The notes: a model not told the origin generated them from the sequence alone. 64,000 nt of DNA from Chaenocephalus aceratus (GCA_023974075.1 CM043798.1:25236925-25300924), one strand, 5' to 3'; counted from the first letter of the stretch, positions 19,338-37,170 are shown. Program-made: numbers and translations.

Positions 19338-20571
19338 CTGCAACAAAAATGTGAAATTATCCAGGTCAACAAGCCATTATATTTCAGCATTAATACCCAT
19401 TATGCCCCCAATGTGGCAACAGTGAAGTATTGTTGATTTAAAAGAAAAACAAATACTATGTATGGTTAACATTAACATTAATATGCAAAAGGCCAAAGCA
19501 GCATAGTAAACGCATGTGTGCCACAGTTCTGGACCAGTGCTGTAAAATAATCAATACATTACTGAACTTATTCTATGATATATTTCAACAGCCTGATTCC
19601 ACAATGGCCACAACAACAAATATGTTGTACACAACAGATAATATGTTGCTACTTGCACTGTCACAGCCTGGTCAGTCATTCCCTTATATTCATTGCACTG
19701 ATTATTGAGAACTGACAGCTTGAAACGGTGTCAGCAAGCTATTTAACACATGTTAGGAGAGCTTGGCCTTGGTTAAAAGGCTGTTAAGATTCAATTCACA
19801 TCTGGATAATCTATTTGTGAAAATGTTTTAACATCTTTATTCAAGATTCAAAGGCTTTATCGTAATATGCACAGTAGCAATAGTGTAGTTATGGCAATGA
19901 AATGTTTAAGTCCCACGCTCCAGCAATGCAACATATTAAATACTGTACAGTGGTAGTAATTCATGTGTGAGATGCAAACAGATCAATGCTTTGGAGTTAT
20001 GAAGGCACTTAACAGAGCCCATGCTTATTATAATTAAATAAAAAATGAATAAAATGTAAATGAAAAAAACGTGTTCTTCTGCTTCTGAAGTAACGTAAGA
20101 ATGTAGTTGATGTTAGCAAACATAGCTAGTTAGCTTTCGTTACCTTTTACAACAATAGTCCAGGCGATCTAAAAAACTGGTAGGTGTGACGGTTAACAGA
20201 ACAGACTCTCGCCGTGTATATACCCAAATAAAAACACACTCGGTCTGTGTGTTTGATTTTTATTCAAGATGAACGTTAATCGCTCCGCGCTAACTAACAT
20301 TCACCCTGCACCACTCGGGATTCAATGAAGTACTTCCGATGTCAATGTTCCAATGCACATGCGTGACAATTGAAAAAGAAGCGCTCGATTTCCAAAACAG
20401 CATCTACCTTTTCACCGTAACAACCGCCCCGCTCAATAGAAAGTGTACATCCAGCGCGCGATCACTCCGCCTGCCGAACGTCTTGTAAGAAAAACAAGCG
20501 CCACTGGCACAACTGGCTAGATTTCAAGTTAGCAGGTAAGCTTATTAGCAGTTATACTTCTTCTGTTTGTC
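19338..20571. promoter_or_regulatory. Shared upstream region of htatsf1 (-) and bod1 (+)
   Basis: The start codons are 1.2 kb apart in opposite directions. A donor-like AAAAG|GTAACG on the minus strand near 20140 suggests the end of a noncoding first htatsf1 exon, which would shrink the promoter to roughly 20150-20570. That part is GC-richer, with a TGCACATGCGTGA (NRF-1-like) near 20355 and an ATGGCGG (YY1-like) at the bod1 start. A CAGGTAAG just upstream of the bod1 ATG is an optional 5' splice site. Part of 19840-20060 resembles a dispersed fish repeat (low confidence). Confidence 0.55.
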
Positions 20572-21943
20572 ATGGCGGAGGGAAGCTCTAACGCGGCCAA
20601 CCTGCCTCCCGGAGACCCGCAGCTGATTAATATGATTGTGGAGCATCTGAAAAACCGGGGGCTTTTTGATGAGTTCCGTCGGGACTGTCTCGCCGACGTT
20701 GATACAAAGGTAACTCACCAGCTAACAGTGCTATGATGACCAACATTACTTCAGACGTAAATCTATGTGTAGCTTGTATTGCTCAATAGTGTTATTACAT
20801 TGAATGTGTATGAAGCTATATCTAGTATGTGATTGACTCGCTGGAAGAGTTCTTATGAAAGTTCATTGATGACTCTATTAAAATGATAATGTAGGAAGCA
20901 GGCAAACTCTTTGAAAAATGACATGTAAATGCTGTTCCCTTTTTTGCTTTAAAGTGGTTTGAAATGTAGGTCTGATTTAAATAATCCCTGCAGAAATAGA
21001 AAAGTAGCTTACATTGTGTATATTGTATTTTATGTTTATGTCAAATTAAATGTTACATCTGAATATTGTTCTCTGGACAGAACAGGTGTGTGTTTAATGA
21101 CCACGTTTAAATCATTGTCTTTTTCTTCCAGCCTGCTTATCAGAACCTGCGGCAGAAAGTGGACAACTATGTCACTTCAAACCTGAGCACACAGGACTGG
21201 AACCCGTCCATCAACAAGAACCAGATGAGGAACGGACTGAGACAGAGTGTTGTTCAGTGAGTGTTAGTTTCACTTACTACTTGCCCTCTGTACACTGTAA
21301 AGGAATAACAATGTGCATTGTACAACTACACATTTGAATGTTTGTGATTAACTGACGGTTAAAGAGTTCCTTGTGTAGGGATTAAAAAACTGTGAATAAG
21401 CTGTAAACTTTAAAGAGATGATTTTATGAGGCATTGCTCTAGTAAACTACCCAGCAGTTTGTTAACCATAAACATCTACAGCAGTAAAATACAAATGAAT
21501 GCAGCAGTAATATTAATCAAAAACCTAACTAATGTATGGTTCTGAAGCATGCTTTCTGAAGTCCTTGTACAACTGTAGTTGCAGGATAGATAGATTAAAC
21601 TGTTATTAACTTTGTGACTATACCTAACCAACTTTTCATGAGCAGCTTCAAAATCAAATGTCTTTAGTAATTGTTATGAAATTACTGTGTTTCTTTAACT
21701 ACTATTTGTCTCGTTTTATTTTCTTCTAGATCTGGTATGCTGGAGTCTGGAGTGGACAGGATCATCACTCAGGTCGTGGACCCCAAGATGAACCACACTT
21801 TCCGGCCGCACATAGAAACTGCCATTCATGATTTCTTGTCAGGGGACAGGAGGGAGGAGAACGCTTTGAGTTGTAACTCTGCTACATCTGAACAGACAGA
21901 ACTACAGGAGGCCCCGCCTGCCTCTGGCCCCAAAACCCCCTGA
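20572..21943 (+). CDS. bod1: Biorientation of chromosomes in cell division protein 1
   Basis: BOD1 acts at kinetochores and spindle poles, where it restrains PP2A-B56 and is needed for chromosome biorientation. Exons are 20572-20709, 21132-21256 and 21730-21943 (TGA), giving 158 aa with all phases intact. Residues about 10-60 hold the conserved Shg1/BOD1 fold ([20 protein letters not shown], then [12 protein letters not shown] and [14 protein letters not shown]). The third exon carries [20 protein letters not shown]. The N-terminal Gly-rich extension of mammalian BOD1 is missing, so this is the short form. It is one of two genes in the window with no frame disruption. An ATTAAA at 22486-22491 is a plausible poly(A) signal. 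Its partner in divergent orientation is htatsf1. Confidence 0.95.
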
Positions 21944-24900
21944 GGTCCATTTAACAAAAATGAAGTACTCTGTAAGGTCAAGAACAAGTTCAGTTAAGAA
22001 ATCTATTTTTCATCTTTGCTTCAGGTGTGTGTTAGCCTTTTGAAAGGTGCAGCATCAGACATAAGGAAGATGAAGAAGACCAACAGGGGATAGTTTTTTT
22101 GCAACGGACTGGAGTCAGGAGTGTTTCTGCATTCAAAATGTTCAGCATGTGATGTTGTGACATGTCCTGTCAGTGCTGCACAAGGCTACTGCTGAAGGAG
22201 TCGGAAAAAATGTAATTCACTCTAACTGTCCCGCAGGGCTTTGTGCATAAGAAGAAAAAAGGGAAAAGCCTGGATAATAATTTCTTTATGTGCCAATCAC
22301 GTTTTTACTTAAGTAGGTTGAATACAGATGTCTTACTCACCCAGTTTGTGTGTGTATAGACATGTTCCTTAGTTAACATGTTGACTTGTTTAACTGAAAT
22401 GATTGAGATGACGAGTGAAGTTGATGGGCTGGTTTCAGTCAGGAGGAAGAAAATCCAGTAGTTTCATTCTAAGTCAAATTGAATTATTAAACAATTTGAA
22501 GTAAATATTTTTTGATCAGTATCTAGAGTTGTTTCTTTTCAGTGCATGTATTTAGTATGTAGCATTGTTTGTGCATCCTATGTGATTTACTAAACACAGG
22601 TGAAATCATATTCTATTCTTTTATTAGTAAAGATACCCTGATGTATTCAAAGCTGTTTGTTAAGGCGAGACACCCCAGGTAAATAGGGTAATTTTTTTTA
22701 CTTAGAGGTATCAGCGAGACATTTCTCCAGTTAATTACTTACAATAAGGCAATTGTTTTTTGTATTAAAAGTTTTCTGAAATGGCATGTTTAAATATGCA
22801 AATTATCCATTATCTCATTAAATATGCACATATTTTAACACATTTCAGGAATCGAAATCTGAATTTTGGATAAAGCCAGGTTCAAAATTCTTGTTTCATT
22901 TTGTAGTCATATTAGTATCTAAGGCTTTTACAGAAGGGATATTGGATATCTCTTTTTATCACTCCATACATCAGAAAATACTGTCAACAGCCTAAAATAT
23001 CAATTTTCGCCATGTTTTTAGGTATACAATGTTGTATAATTCAGGCTATGAATGATATATGAACAAACCCTTCTGTAAAAGCCTTCATAATATTGATAGG
23101 AATATAACTGGAAGGTTTGGTGTATGTACGTGCTACTGAAGTTGAAATGTCGAACTCAGAGTAGGAGAAAAACTCATTTTGAGAAAAAGACCTTTAAAGA
23201 TTGCAGATTGCTAGCTAAACCCTCCTGTTCTTTGGATGATAGCTTGCGCATCAACGCACTCCGTGAAGGTATTTCATGTTCGGGGTCATTTGTTTTTTGT
23301 ATAACCTTGCTTCGTGCAAGTGACAATTGTTGTCGTCTTCTCTGTGAACGTTTTTTTCGCCGTTCTTTTGTCATTTTGAGATTTCAATTTCTAGCGGAAA
23401 GCTAACCAGGAAGTGTTTTAGCACACCACGTGACGCATCTGAACGAATCACGTTGTCAGAAATTGACACCAGCCAATGAGATTTCGTTTCTTGAAGACCC
23501 CTTTGTGCTTTCACGATTGGTTGCTGATACAAAGGAAATGACCATATTTGGATCAGATGAGATTGTGCAGGACAGACACAGCTTTCCAACGATATCTCTG
23601 TTAACATGGTGCACACAGCGGTCGCGGTACTTTGTTACGTTAGAATGCTAACTTTTGGTGAATTTAGGAGAAATCTACAGACGCAAATAGACAAACTATA
23701 GTAAAATAAACACTTAAATGTGTATTTTGTACGTTTTCCTTCCAAAAGCCTGAAAGAAAACATGTTATAGAATCAAAATAGCACAAAATCTCAAAATTGA
23801 CCAATACTTGAAAAACGATGTTTTTGCCTGCCGTGTCTCGCCGGAGCAGTAGAAAACCACAGCTATGTATTCCCTAGTGGGAGACAAGAACCAGAGCAGA
23901 TAATCATAAAATAGTACCACTAGGTGGGGTTGTTTTCCCCTTTAAAACACTGAATCTACCAAAAAGTAATCCTAAAATTATATTTAGAGGCAAACCCCCT
24001 GATTCCAACCCCAGAAACATACAAATGTCCTATCCACATATTTGGGATCCTACAATAACTGTTTTATTATGAGAAGGTGTACACGTGAAAGTCATGAGTT
24101 ACGTTGAGTGACTCAGTACCTTTTGTATGAGCCACTGACAGACTGCCATGTCAGGACGGGAGATTTACACTCCAGCTATTTGTGTTTATTCTGGTTTGTA
24201 AAATCGACCCTGCAGATGAATGCACAACGTGTGTGTGTGTGCGTGTTGCGTAACTTTATTGATTCAACCACTTGTTTTTTGGCAAGAGACTGATCCACAA
24301 TTTTCCAAAATATGTGTCAACGAGGGTGTTTGTAAATATGCCCTACATACGTCTTTTGTTTACTATGTGTCTGTGTAGAATATGCTTTAAGGATTATACC
24401 TAACAAATTGATACATTGGATGAATATGTTAAATTAACTAAATAAGCTGTTATTGCAATTATGCATTAGAGATGTTCAAAAAATGTCACACAAATACTTC
24501 CATTGAACTGTTAGAACATCAGCACAAAAAACTATCTGCATGTGTCCTTTGTGTGGGAACTTATAAGTAAACTCATAGAAAACCAGCAATATGGTCACTG
24601 AAGTCTATAGTCTAGGTCTAGTGATCTGAAAACACAATGGCAAAACAGTCAACAGATCAGAGTTCATAAACCCATAGGTTATAGTAATGTTTCCTCCTTC
24701 AAAGCAGACACTGGATGAACATGATCTATATGCACACAGAAACATCCAGAGGCATGATGTTTAGAGAGAGGGTCCTCCATGTGTACTGTTTGCACAGTGG
24801 TGTCTGTGCATTTGTCTGTGATTTTGGACATGTGAGTGTGTTCATGTCGGGGTGAAGGGTCATTGCGTGGGTGGTCAGCAGGGGTTGTGTGAGGGAAGCT

Positions 24901-25025
24901 GTGGGATGTTGGTTTGAGCATGATGAGACAAATTGAGCAGGAAAGGTCAGGGGGAAAAAGTCCAAAAGACGTCCAAACATCAGCCCCCCTATAAGAGAAG
25001 GTCTTCCCTCACTGGGCCCCTGCAT

Positions 25026-25075
<50 letters not shown>

Positions 25076-25876
25076 CCACTCTGGCATCGCACCTTGACCT
25101 CTTGTTCTAAACCATGGAGCAAGGAATTGTGTATTTTTTTGACTTGCGGATTGACAGCCCACCGTTATGTGGTCATGATGCCACATGACTGGTCTGTCTC
25201 TTTGTAGTTGTCAGGGGTCAGAGGTCATGGCTGTTATGAGTCAAAACACAACCACAACAACTAGGCTGCAAGATGTAATGCTTCACAAAGAAAAAAACAA
25301 AGCTTATCTCACCTTGGACTCACAACACAAACCTGTTTCTCTTTGATGTGACCCTTTTAGCTCGCCAATTGTCTGAACAGTGATAATAATCTAAAAGTAA
25401 AATGTTGCAAGTTTTTTGTGTGTGTCATATCCCGTAGAGATTTGGCCACACTCTAAGCTACAGTTATATTATTTGATCACAGACCTTTTCAACCAGACTT
25501 GCTTTTTTGCAAGGTGTGTTTAACTGAAGTATCCGACACGACTTTCCATTAGACCAGCTGGTGGAAATCACAACATCAGATACAAAAATTGTGAGTATCT
25601 AGAATCTAGCAGAAATATACAGCATTATAAACATTTTGACAGGAGACATATCTATATAATATAAACGGTGTCTGTGTGTATAAGAGTATTATAAGCTTAT
25701 TTATATGAACATGTCAGAAAAATGTGATGCAAAATAAATTCAGTGTACAGGAATGTATACCATTATAACAATTTGTCAAACCTGACCCCCTTCACACACT
25801 CGTTCAGGTCCGGTGCTCCTGAGACGTTCCTCACTGCACGTTTCCCTGCCAGGAAAGCAGCTGCTAACCCTCAAAG

Positions 25877-25925
<49 letters not shown>

Positions 25926-26347
25926 CACTGGCTGTCGGGTTAATTGAGTGTGGATGTCTTGAGTGGTTGACCTTCACGTAACCCCGCATACTGCAGAGTA
26001 ACAGGAAGACCTTATAAGAGTAATTTTGAATATTAAAGCAGCATATTGAATTATACGTTGTTAAACTAAACCAGACTATTTTTCACAACAAAATCTGTTT
26101 CTAATAATGTTTGTTTTCCTTCTACCAATAATACAGTTTTGGTTCCAGTTTGACGCTCGTTCACAGGGTTGCGCTATGATAGGTGGAGACACACGTGAAC
26201 GCGCCACGCTCGTGCTCGTGTTATATATTTCAGCCTTCATGCCCGGTCGTACTTTATAGTGGAAACTCCTCTGCAAGACTATCGTGCTGTAACCTATAAC
26301 GCAAAAAAAAAAAATCCTTTCTAAAGCTGTGACTAGCTGAACTAAAT
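21944..26347. other. bod1 3' UTR and bod1-stc2 intergenic region
   Basis: The bod1 3' UTR probably runs to about 22.5 kb. Then come a MITE (22664-23842), unremarkable AT-rich sequence, and CA arrays at 25029-25072 and 25878-25928. Directly before stc2 there is a TATATATTT at about 26222-26230, about 120 bp upstream of the ATG, which may be a TATA element. No further gene is seen. Confidence 0.6.
22664..23842. mobile_element. MITE-like element with GGCGAGACAC termini
   Basis: The ends are GGCGAGACACCCCAGG and, on the opposite strand, GGCGAGACACGGCAGG. No clear target duplication is visible. Inside lies an 18-bp perfect inverted repeat (22921-22938 and 23068-23085). A short minus-strand ORF (23174-23374) begins with a very basic stretch (MTKERRKKRSQRRRQQ) and may be a transposase remnant; no domain is recognised. 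Confidence 0.6.
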
Positions 26348-27010
26348 ATGGCGAACTTCCCCGCGGTGTTCCTCCTGCTGCTGGCCTGTCAACAGGTGCT
26401 GACCATGGAGCAACATGATATCCAGGAGAAACAACTGAGCCAGGCCAAGAGACGCCTCTCCCCGCAGAGCACAGGTGAGTTGTAATAACAGGTGTGCCCC
26501 TGCCTTCACTCTCTGTCACACTGGATCCAGAATGTTCTCATGTCTCCAGAAGAACACCCAGGGTCACTGGCCCTTTAATTGTTGGAAAGTATTGAATTCA
26601 AAGCATGTGCAAGGATGCCAAAAGCAATCTCTGCATGATGTTTATTTGGTCTGACTGAAAATCTGACCGATCTGGGAGGCTTTGGGGACATTTTTGCATG
26701 TCATCATGTGTTTTAGCACTTCTTTAGGCTTGCTTTATCTCTGGGATAGGCTAGTTTATGTGTGGTTTCCCTCTGGATCCCAATGTGCAGTGACACTGCC
26801 ATGTCAACAAGTTATGATACGCACACGTAGCTTCATATACGTGTATTATTCCTGACAGTTTTGTTGCAGAGTAATACATCTGCTCCCTCTGTGCGTCTGC
26901 CATCAGGTGCTTTAAGACGCGTGGTATTAAATATGCGGGCATGTCACTGCATCGTAAAAATCAGTTAAAGTATACCACACGGCCGCCTGACGCCGCACCG
27001 TGCAGCAGGG

Positions 27011-27050
<40 letters not shown>

Positions 27051-27059
27051 CTCTCTCTC

Positions 27060-27099
<40 letters not shown>

Positions 27100-30000
27100 C
27101 TCGCTCTCTCTCTCTCCTCTCTCCTCTCTCTCTCTGTGGGTGGCTGTAACTCAATCATAGAACTCAATGCGCAGCTCCGGGGCTAGATCCTGTCAAAGCA
27201 CATTCCCTCTCCCCGGTCCCACGCTGACCTGCGGGCTGCACAACATCAACATCAGCAACAACCCCAAGTATAGACATAAAACAGCAAAAACTCCATAGAA
27301 CATAAAGAAATCCCATATAAGACTTGGGAAGTACATTTGCTGTACTTAAGTAAAATGTTGATTGTACTTAATTAAATCAGAACTGTGTTTGTCTACAACA
27401 GTCAAATGCTACTTGATGCGACAATATTATCTATAAATGTCACATATATAATTATATACACACATAGCTAAAGACAACTTTTCTGCACAATGATTATTTT
27501 CACTCAAGCATCTGAATTCTTTATCCACCACGGCCGAAAATGCTGCTTCATATAAAGAAATGTAAGAATGTAAGAATTAAGGATTATTCTTCCTCTCGTC
27601 ATTATTTCCTGCTGTTGTAGGTAAACACAAACTGGTATCTGAAAACTAAATATACAAGAACTGCCCAAAAATGTCATGACAACATGACAATTTACAATTT
27701 AGTGTAATGTCGGCACATGAGATGACAGGAATCTCCCAAGGTCACCCTGACATGATCGTTGTAATTAATAAATTCAAGTTTTTTAAAGTACATTGGAAAA
27801 CATCACAGTTACATAAGAGACACAGTAGCGAATGTGATTTTGAAGACTCACTTATTTCTGTGGTATCATACAACTCTCTTTTTCTCTCTCTCAGCGGAAA
27901 TTCAGAGTTGTCTGGTGAGTTCAGGGGATGTCGGCTGTGGGAATTTTCAGTGTTTCAACAACAACTCCTGTGAAATCCAAGGTCTGCACCAAATCTGTCT
28001 CACTCTGCTGCACAACGCCGGCGCTACGACTCACAGGTGGGAGGAGGACACACAGACACCTCAACACACACTTATTAGGAGTAATTGTTTACCGTTTGAC
28101 CCCATCTGAACTAGATGACAGTCTGAAACTGGGTCCAGCAGCATCTCAAGGCGAGATTAGATGAGACATATTGGGATACATGTTTTTATTTCATTTAATC
28201 CCATCAGTCATTACAGTCATTTGTGAAGAATGTTTGCTAAGGTGTATATAGTTATGCATGGTGGCACTGGATACAGAACAAAGTGAGAGGGGAAGAGAAA
28301 TGAGAGAGGGAACAGTGTGTCTACTTTACTAGAATAGAAGTACTTGAGGGAATGATGAAGTCTTCATGTGTCTCCAACATGATCGCAGAGTGGATGATGT
28401 TCACCAAGGATCTGTCAGCGTCGAGTTCACTGGATGTTAAATACAGTAACAAACAATAGCAGAATATATTGAAATGCTAATATCATGGTGAATGTGTGCC
28501 TTTGTGGACATAGCTATAATCAGTATTTTTACAATAAAAAAAAACAAATGACATTACAAAATAAGTAAGGAAGGAATACATCTAAAGAGAATCGGCCTCA
28601 CTCCTCACTTTGACGTATATTCATCGTCAATTCCAGCTCATTGTTGAGCTGTTCGACCAGCAACTTCACTTTATTAGGGTTAGGGTTTACTCACACCACT
28701 CTGTTAGTATATTTTTAAGCTGCAGAAGACAGCTGTTTTAACTCAAAGGCTGTACAACAATTCCAATAAACACTACTTGCTCAACAGCCAACTTGAGACG
28801 GACAAAGCAAATATCTAGCTGGTGACTAGTGGCATTCAGCAGCTAAAGAGACAGATATTGTCCTCAGGAGCTGGTAAAGACCATTCACAAAGCTCAATAG
28901 GAGAGAATATTATAGACTCAGTAGGTGGCCAGAAACTTGACTTCAAAACAATGATACGTTTCCTGTGGGACTGTTGGATGCGTAAATAAGCGAGAACACT
29001 ATAGCAGGAAAGCTAATGTTGGTTGTTGTTCAATCTCTGTGGCTCTTGTGCTGTAAAGCAGTGACGTTACTGCTTTTTGCCAAATTTGATTGGCAGCATT
29101 GAAATAAGGTCTTCCATTAAATTAATACAAATTTAGTGGGGAGCCACCATGAAACCAAAAATACAAAGAACCATGCATACTTGCCAACCTTGAGACCTCA
29201 GAAATAGGGAGCATTTCAAATGATCAATCCCAGGGGGCGGAGGCGGGTTGAGACATTTTCCTGCATCCTACTGACTTTTAAAGATGAAAAGAATAAAAAG
29301 CACACTGCAACAGGATTTATATGTTAAATCATGTTATTGAATGGGCCATCTACATGCTTATTGCACTTACAACTACAATAAGCATCTACATATGCTTATT
29401 GTAGTTGTGCAATGCCTTGCTGCATTGAAACTGGTTCCTCCTCCTCCTCCTCCTCCTCCCAGGGTAAGTCCTTTGTGAAGGATGCGTTGCGCTGCATGGC
29501 TCTGGGCCTGCGGCAGCGCTTCAGCTGTGTGAGCCGCCGGTGCTCTGCGGTGAGGGAGATGGTGTTCTCGCTGCAGAGGGAATGCTACTCCAAACACCAG
29601 CTCTGCCTGGCGTTGAGAGACCACATGGACACCATGGGCAGCCTGGTGCAGTTCCACCTCATGTTCCCCCCGGGGTGAGACACACACACAAACTGAAAAT
29701 AATCTCTTGACTTTATCATCATCCAAAGGAAAAAAGTCTTAAGAGTAACTGTTACACTACATTTTAGGGTACATTTCAGTCATTTTATCACACAAGTAAA
29801 ACACTTATTTTACAAACTGAAATTGTTTTGAAATGTATACTGTGTTTTGGATTGATCTTTCTTACGATTTACTTTATATACTATGACTTTTGAATGAATT
29901 TTTAACACATAGTATAATTTAACATCAATGACATTTTGTAAGACCTTCTATACATAGCAAACTGTATTTCTTTTTACTTCTTTATATCATACTTGTTATG

Positions 30001-30878
30001 CTATGATTGCTTAATGCAGTTTTAATGACATCTGCTACAATACTCATTGATGTTTTTAAAACATACTATACTATGTCTTTCATACTTATCATTTTTATGC
30101 TACGACTTTAACATATTTTTTTATCGCATACTATACTTTGATCTAAAATGAATAAATTAGGAAATACTTTTTATATACATCATAATTCTTTCTTTTTGAA
30201 ACTATACTTTGACTAATAGTATTATTTTTTCCATATACATTACGAGGAATTATTTTTAAATATAATTTTATGACATGCTATACTAGGACTTTTTTCATGT
30301 TAGTTGTTTCTCGCTTGTTGGCCCAGACTTTTGTTCCCTCTCACAGTATGAAAAGCACAGTGGTAAAAATTTAAAAAAGGTGATGACTGAATTCCATTTA
30401 GCGCCTTCAGTTTCAGAGTCCGGTATTGTACATGCCGCCTCACTGCCATAACCTGTGTTTTCCCTTTCATGATAAGTCATAGCTACTGTGAAAGAGTCTA
30501 GCTTTAGGTAGTTTCTTCAGAGAGTCTGTGTTGAAAAGTTGGATAAACGCAAACATTTGTCTCATCAGACCGTATGTGGAGCTGATGAACTTCCTGTTGA
30601 AGTGTGGGGAAGTCAGGCTGTGGGTCGGCCAGCGGCTGCGCGGACAGTGTGAGCAGCACTGGGGGGGGCTGTGCAGCAGCTTTGAAAGTACATGCTCTCT
30701 CAGCCAATCGGACGACCTGGAGGTTACCAACATCACACCACCATGGCCTATCACAGCTGAAGGACCCCTGCTGCAGCCCTCCAGACCCACCGAGGACAGA
30801 AACACACTCAGTCAGGTCAACAACACGACCCAATCTGGTTCACCTGTGCCTGGGAAATCCAATGTGACCTCTTCATAA
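26348..30878 (+). CDS. stc2: Stanniocalcin-2, four exons
   Basis: Stanniocalcins are secreted disulphide-linked glycoprotein dimers acting in calcium/phosphate balance, and STC2 also restrains IGF release through pappalysins. Exons are 26348-26474, 27895-28036, 29463-29674 and 30569-30878 (TAA). Residues 1-18 form a signal peptide (MANFPAVFLLLLACQQ). Exon 2 carries the core EIQSCLVSSGDVGCG, with the conserved glycosylation site in FNNNSCEI. Exon 3 starts GKSFVKDALRC and exon 4 PYVELMNFLLKCG. The regular cysteine spacing is kept. Exon 2 lacks one base near 28021-28028, which throws HNAG out of frame with the expected xYDSQ and GKSF. With it restored the protein is 263 aa. The C-terminal tail is Ser/Thr/Pro-rich with NIT, NNTT and NVTS sequons and lacks a His cluster. 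AATAAA at 31498-31503 is a candidate poly(A) signal. Confidence 0.95.
27011..27135. repeat. (CT)n polypyrimidine tract in stc2 intron 1
   Basis: About 125 bp of CT repeats broken by regular TCC steps. It lies about 0.5 kb inside intron 1. Confidence 0.9.
29174..29270. repeat. Possible hAT-derived repeat fragment
   Basis: CATACTTGCCAACCTTGAGACC followed by AATAGGGAGC resembles a common fish non-autonomous hAT terminus. Only one end is visible, so this is tentative. Confidence 0.35.
29369..29408 (+). other. Perfect 16-bp stem-loop in stc2 intron 2
   Basis: ACAACTACAATAAGCA and TGCTTATTGTAGTTGT are exact reverse complements separated by 8 bases. The stem ends 54 bases before exon 3. Confidence 0.8.
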
Positions 30879-31138
30879 ACAGACCGGTGGTGCAGAAAGG
30901 GTTCACAAAGATGATGCACTTATTACTATTATATTCGCAGAATGAGTCAGTAGTGGTCGTAGTTTTGTGTTGTATTGCTGGTAAAAGCAATGCAACATAT
31001 CTTATTTAATCTGTTGGGTATGTGTGCCATATATATATATTACTATTTTCCTTGACATTTGACTTTGTACAAGATTGAAAACCAGTTATCTACCTCACCT
31101 CGACAGTTAACCACAGTGGCTGTATCCTTCAGCAAGGG

Positions 31139-31140
<2 letters not shown>

Positions 31141-31203
<63 letters not shown>

Positions 31204-31210
31204 ACACACA
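31141..31210. repeat. (CA)n microsatellite in the stc2 3' UTR region
   Basis: CA array between the stc2 stop and the candidate poly(A) signal at 31498, so it is probably transcribed. Confidence 0.85.
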
Positions 31211-32328
31211 GGGAATCACTCAAGTGCAGCTGAAAGTCAGTATTCTACCTATTTAAGTCTGTTTTTGTATTTATGAGGATTGTTATATTATGCACCGTAT
31301 TGTTGACATGTTGTCGAACTTTATCTTGTGGACTGTCCGGGTGCTGTCTACGGGAAGGTGCTCTTCGGGTATGACGTGTTTTTTAATGTGTTTTTGATGA
31401 ATCACATTTCATACAGACCCAGGTTTCAAGCTATGTTTTGTACGTTTTTATTTAAATGAATCCAAAAATACATTTGTAAGCATTTTGATTGAAATTAAAT
31501 AAACTACACTGATGTTACTGGACAAAGAAGTGTGTTAATTAGCCCTGCTCTGTAAAATAGTCACACAGACGACAGTAAGGCATCCCTGACATGCACTCTC
31601 CAACTCAACGTGACAAATGAACTTTAGAGGATGAGTAAGTGCTGCATCTCTGAGTCAGTTGTCTGGACGTCCTAAAGAAGAAAGGCACAGGCTAAACTCG
31701 TCAATAACTGTAACAATGGCATCTTTGAAAAAGCCTTCCGAGCAGACAACACTTTCTAGGTTGTACACACACATATCTTGAATTGACTGATGGCAACAAA
31801 GTGAAGGTTATGGCTTAGTCCCTGGTTAGTTCTGAATCTCGAACTACAAATTCAAAATGATGTTTCTAAAACAGTCACTGGGGATCAGGAGTTAAAGTGG
31901 GTAGAATAGTCCATTCTCAAAGCTTTCCTCATAATGCAGCCTTTTGAACGTCTTAAGGGTAGAAGGATAGACCGTATGAAATTGAGCATCAATATATTAT
32001 TAATTATCAAATTGAGACTACATGATTACTCAATAGCCATAGCCGTATATAAAAAGCCTTCAGTGATGTTTGGAACAGCCCAAGTGTGTTTGAAGCAGGC
32101 TGTAACCTGATCACTGTTGCACAAAACCTCAGAATGCCAGTTCACACTTTTTCCTTCATTCCCATTTTATAAAGAAACATTTTGCACATTGATCAAGATA
32201 AAAACAAAGGGCCACTTGACTCCGTTTCTTCGTGCAGAAGTTCAGTCTCAATGCTGATCCAACTATGTACTCAAGTTTTTACTTCAAAACGGCTAAAGCC
32301 ATTCTTCCTGAAGTGTGTTTATTAACAG

Positions 32329-36462
<4,134 letters not shown>

Positions 36463-37170
36463 ATTTGTTGTTGTACGGCAAGCACTAGGCTCAAAAGACA
36501 AAGCGTTCTGCTGAATGCGAAGCGATAAATCTGACGGTCACACACAATCCATTAAAACAACTTATTTTTCGGTCACATAAATGCTATGGTGATGTGGGTG
36601 TCTTACTATAAGGTTACTACAATATATATGATATTAATATATAACAACAGAATTAATCAAATGTAATGCAATTGCAAATATGTATAGGCTACATAATGGA
36701 CTAAATTCTAAACAATGATTTAATTTTTTTTAAGTGGTGTGAAATTAAAATATATGAAAACATTTTGTATGAATCAGTGATTATATTCAGTTATTTACAA
36801 CCCCATGTAAACATAGCTCCATAGCTTCTCTTGTTAACTGGACTTAAACACCCACTGTATTTATTTATATTACATTTCATATTTAATAATCCATTCCTTG
36901 CACAATTAATGTGTATATATAATATCCTGCTTTATATTTTGTTACTGTACATTTGTATTTCTACATGAATATTTGTTTACTTTTTAATGCTTTTTTTCAG
37001 AAATATTTTTGGATTGTTTATTTGAAGTGTTTTAATTTCTCTTATGTTCATTGCCTTGTCTTTCATTCTACAAATCCCAATTTGGGATCAATAAAGTACT
37101 AATCCATCTATCTATATAAACATCAACAAATTAAGAAGAAGAGTCAGGATGGGTTGCTAATGGTTTTATT
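36463..37170. other. bnip1 promoter side and LINE tail
   Basis: Just upstream of the bnip1 ATG there is no TATA box. At 37015-37115 a LINE-type 3' end reads CAATTTGGGATCAATAAAGT followed by short ATCT repeats. Confidence 0.55.

Noticed and set aside
27011..27135. Arg-Glu or Ser-Leu rich ORFs in stc2 intron 1
   Set aside because: Translation of the CT array; intronic.
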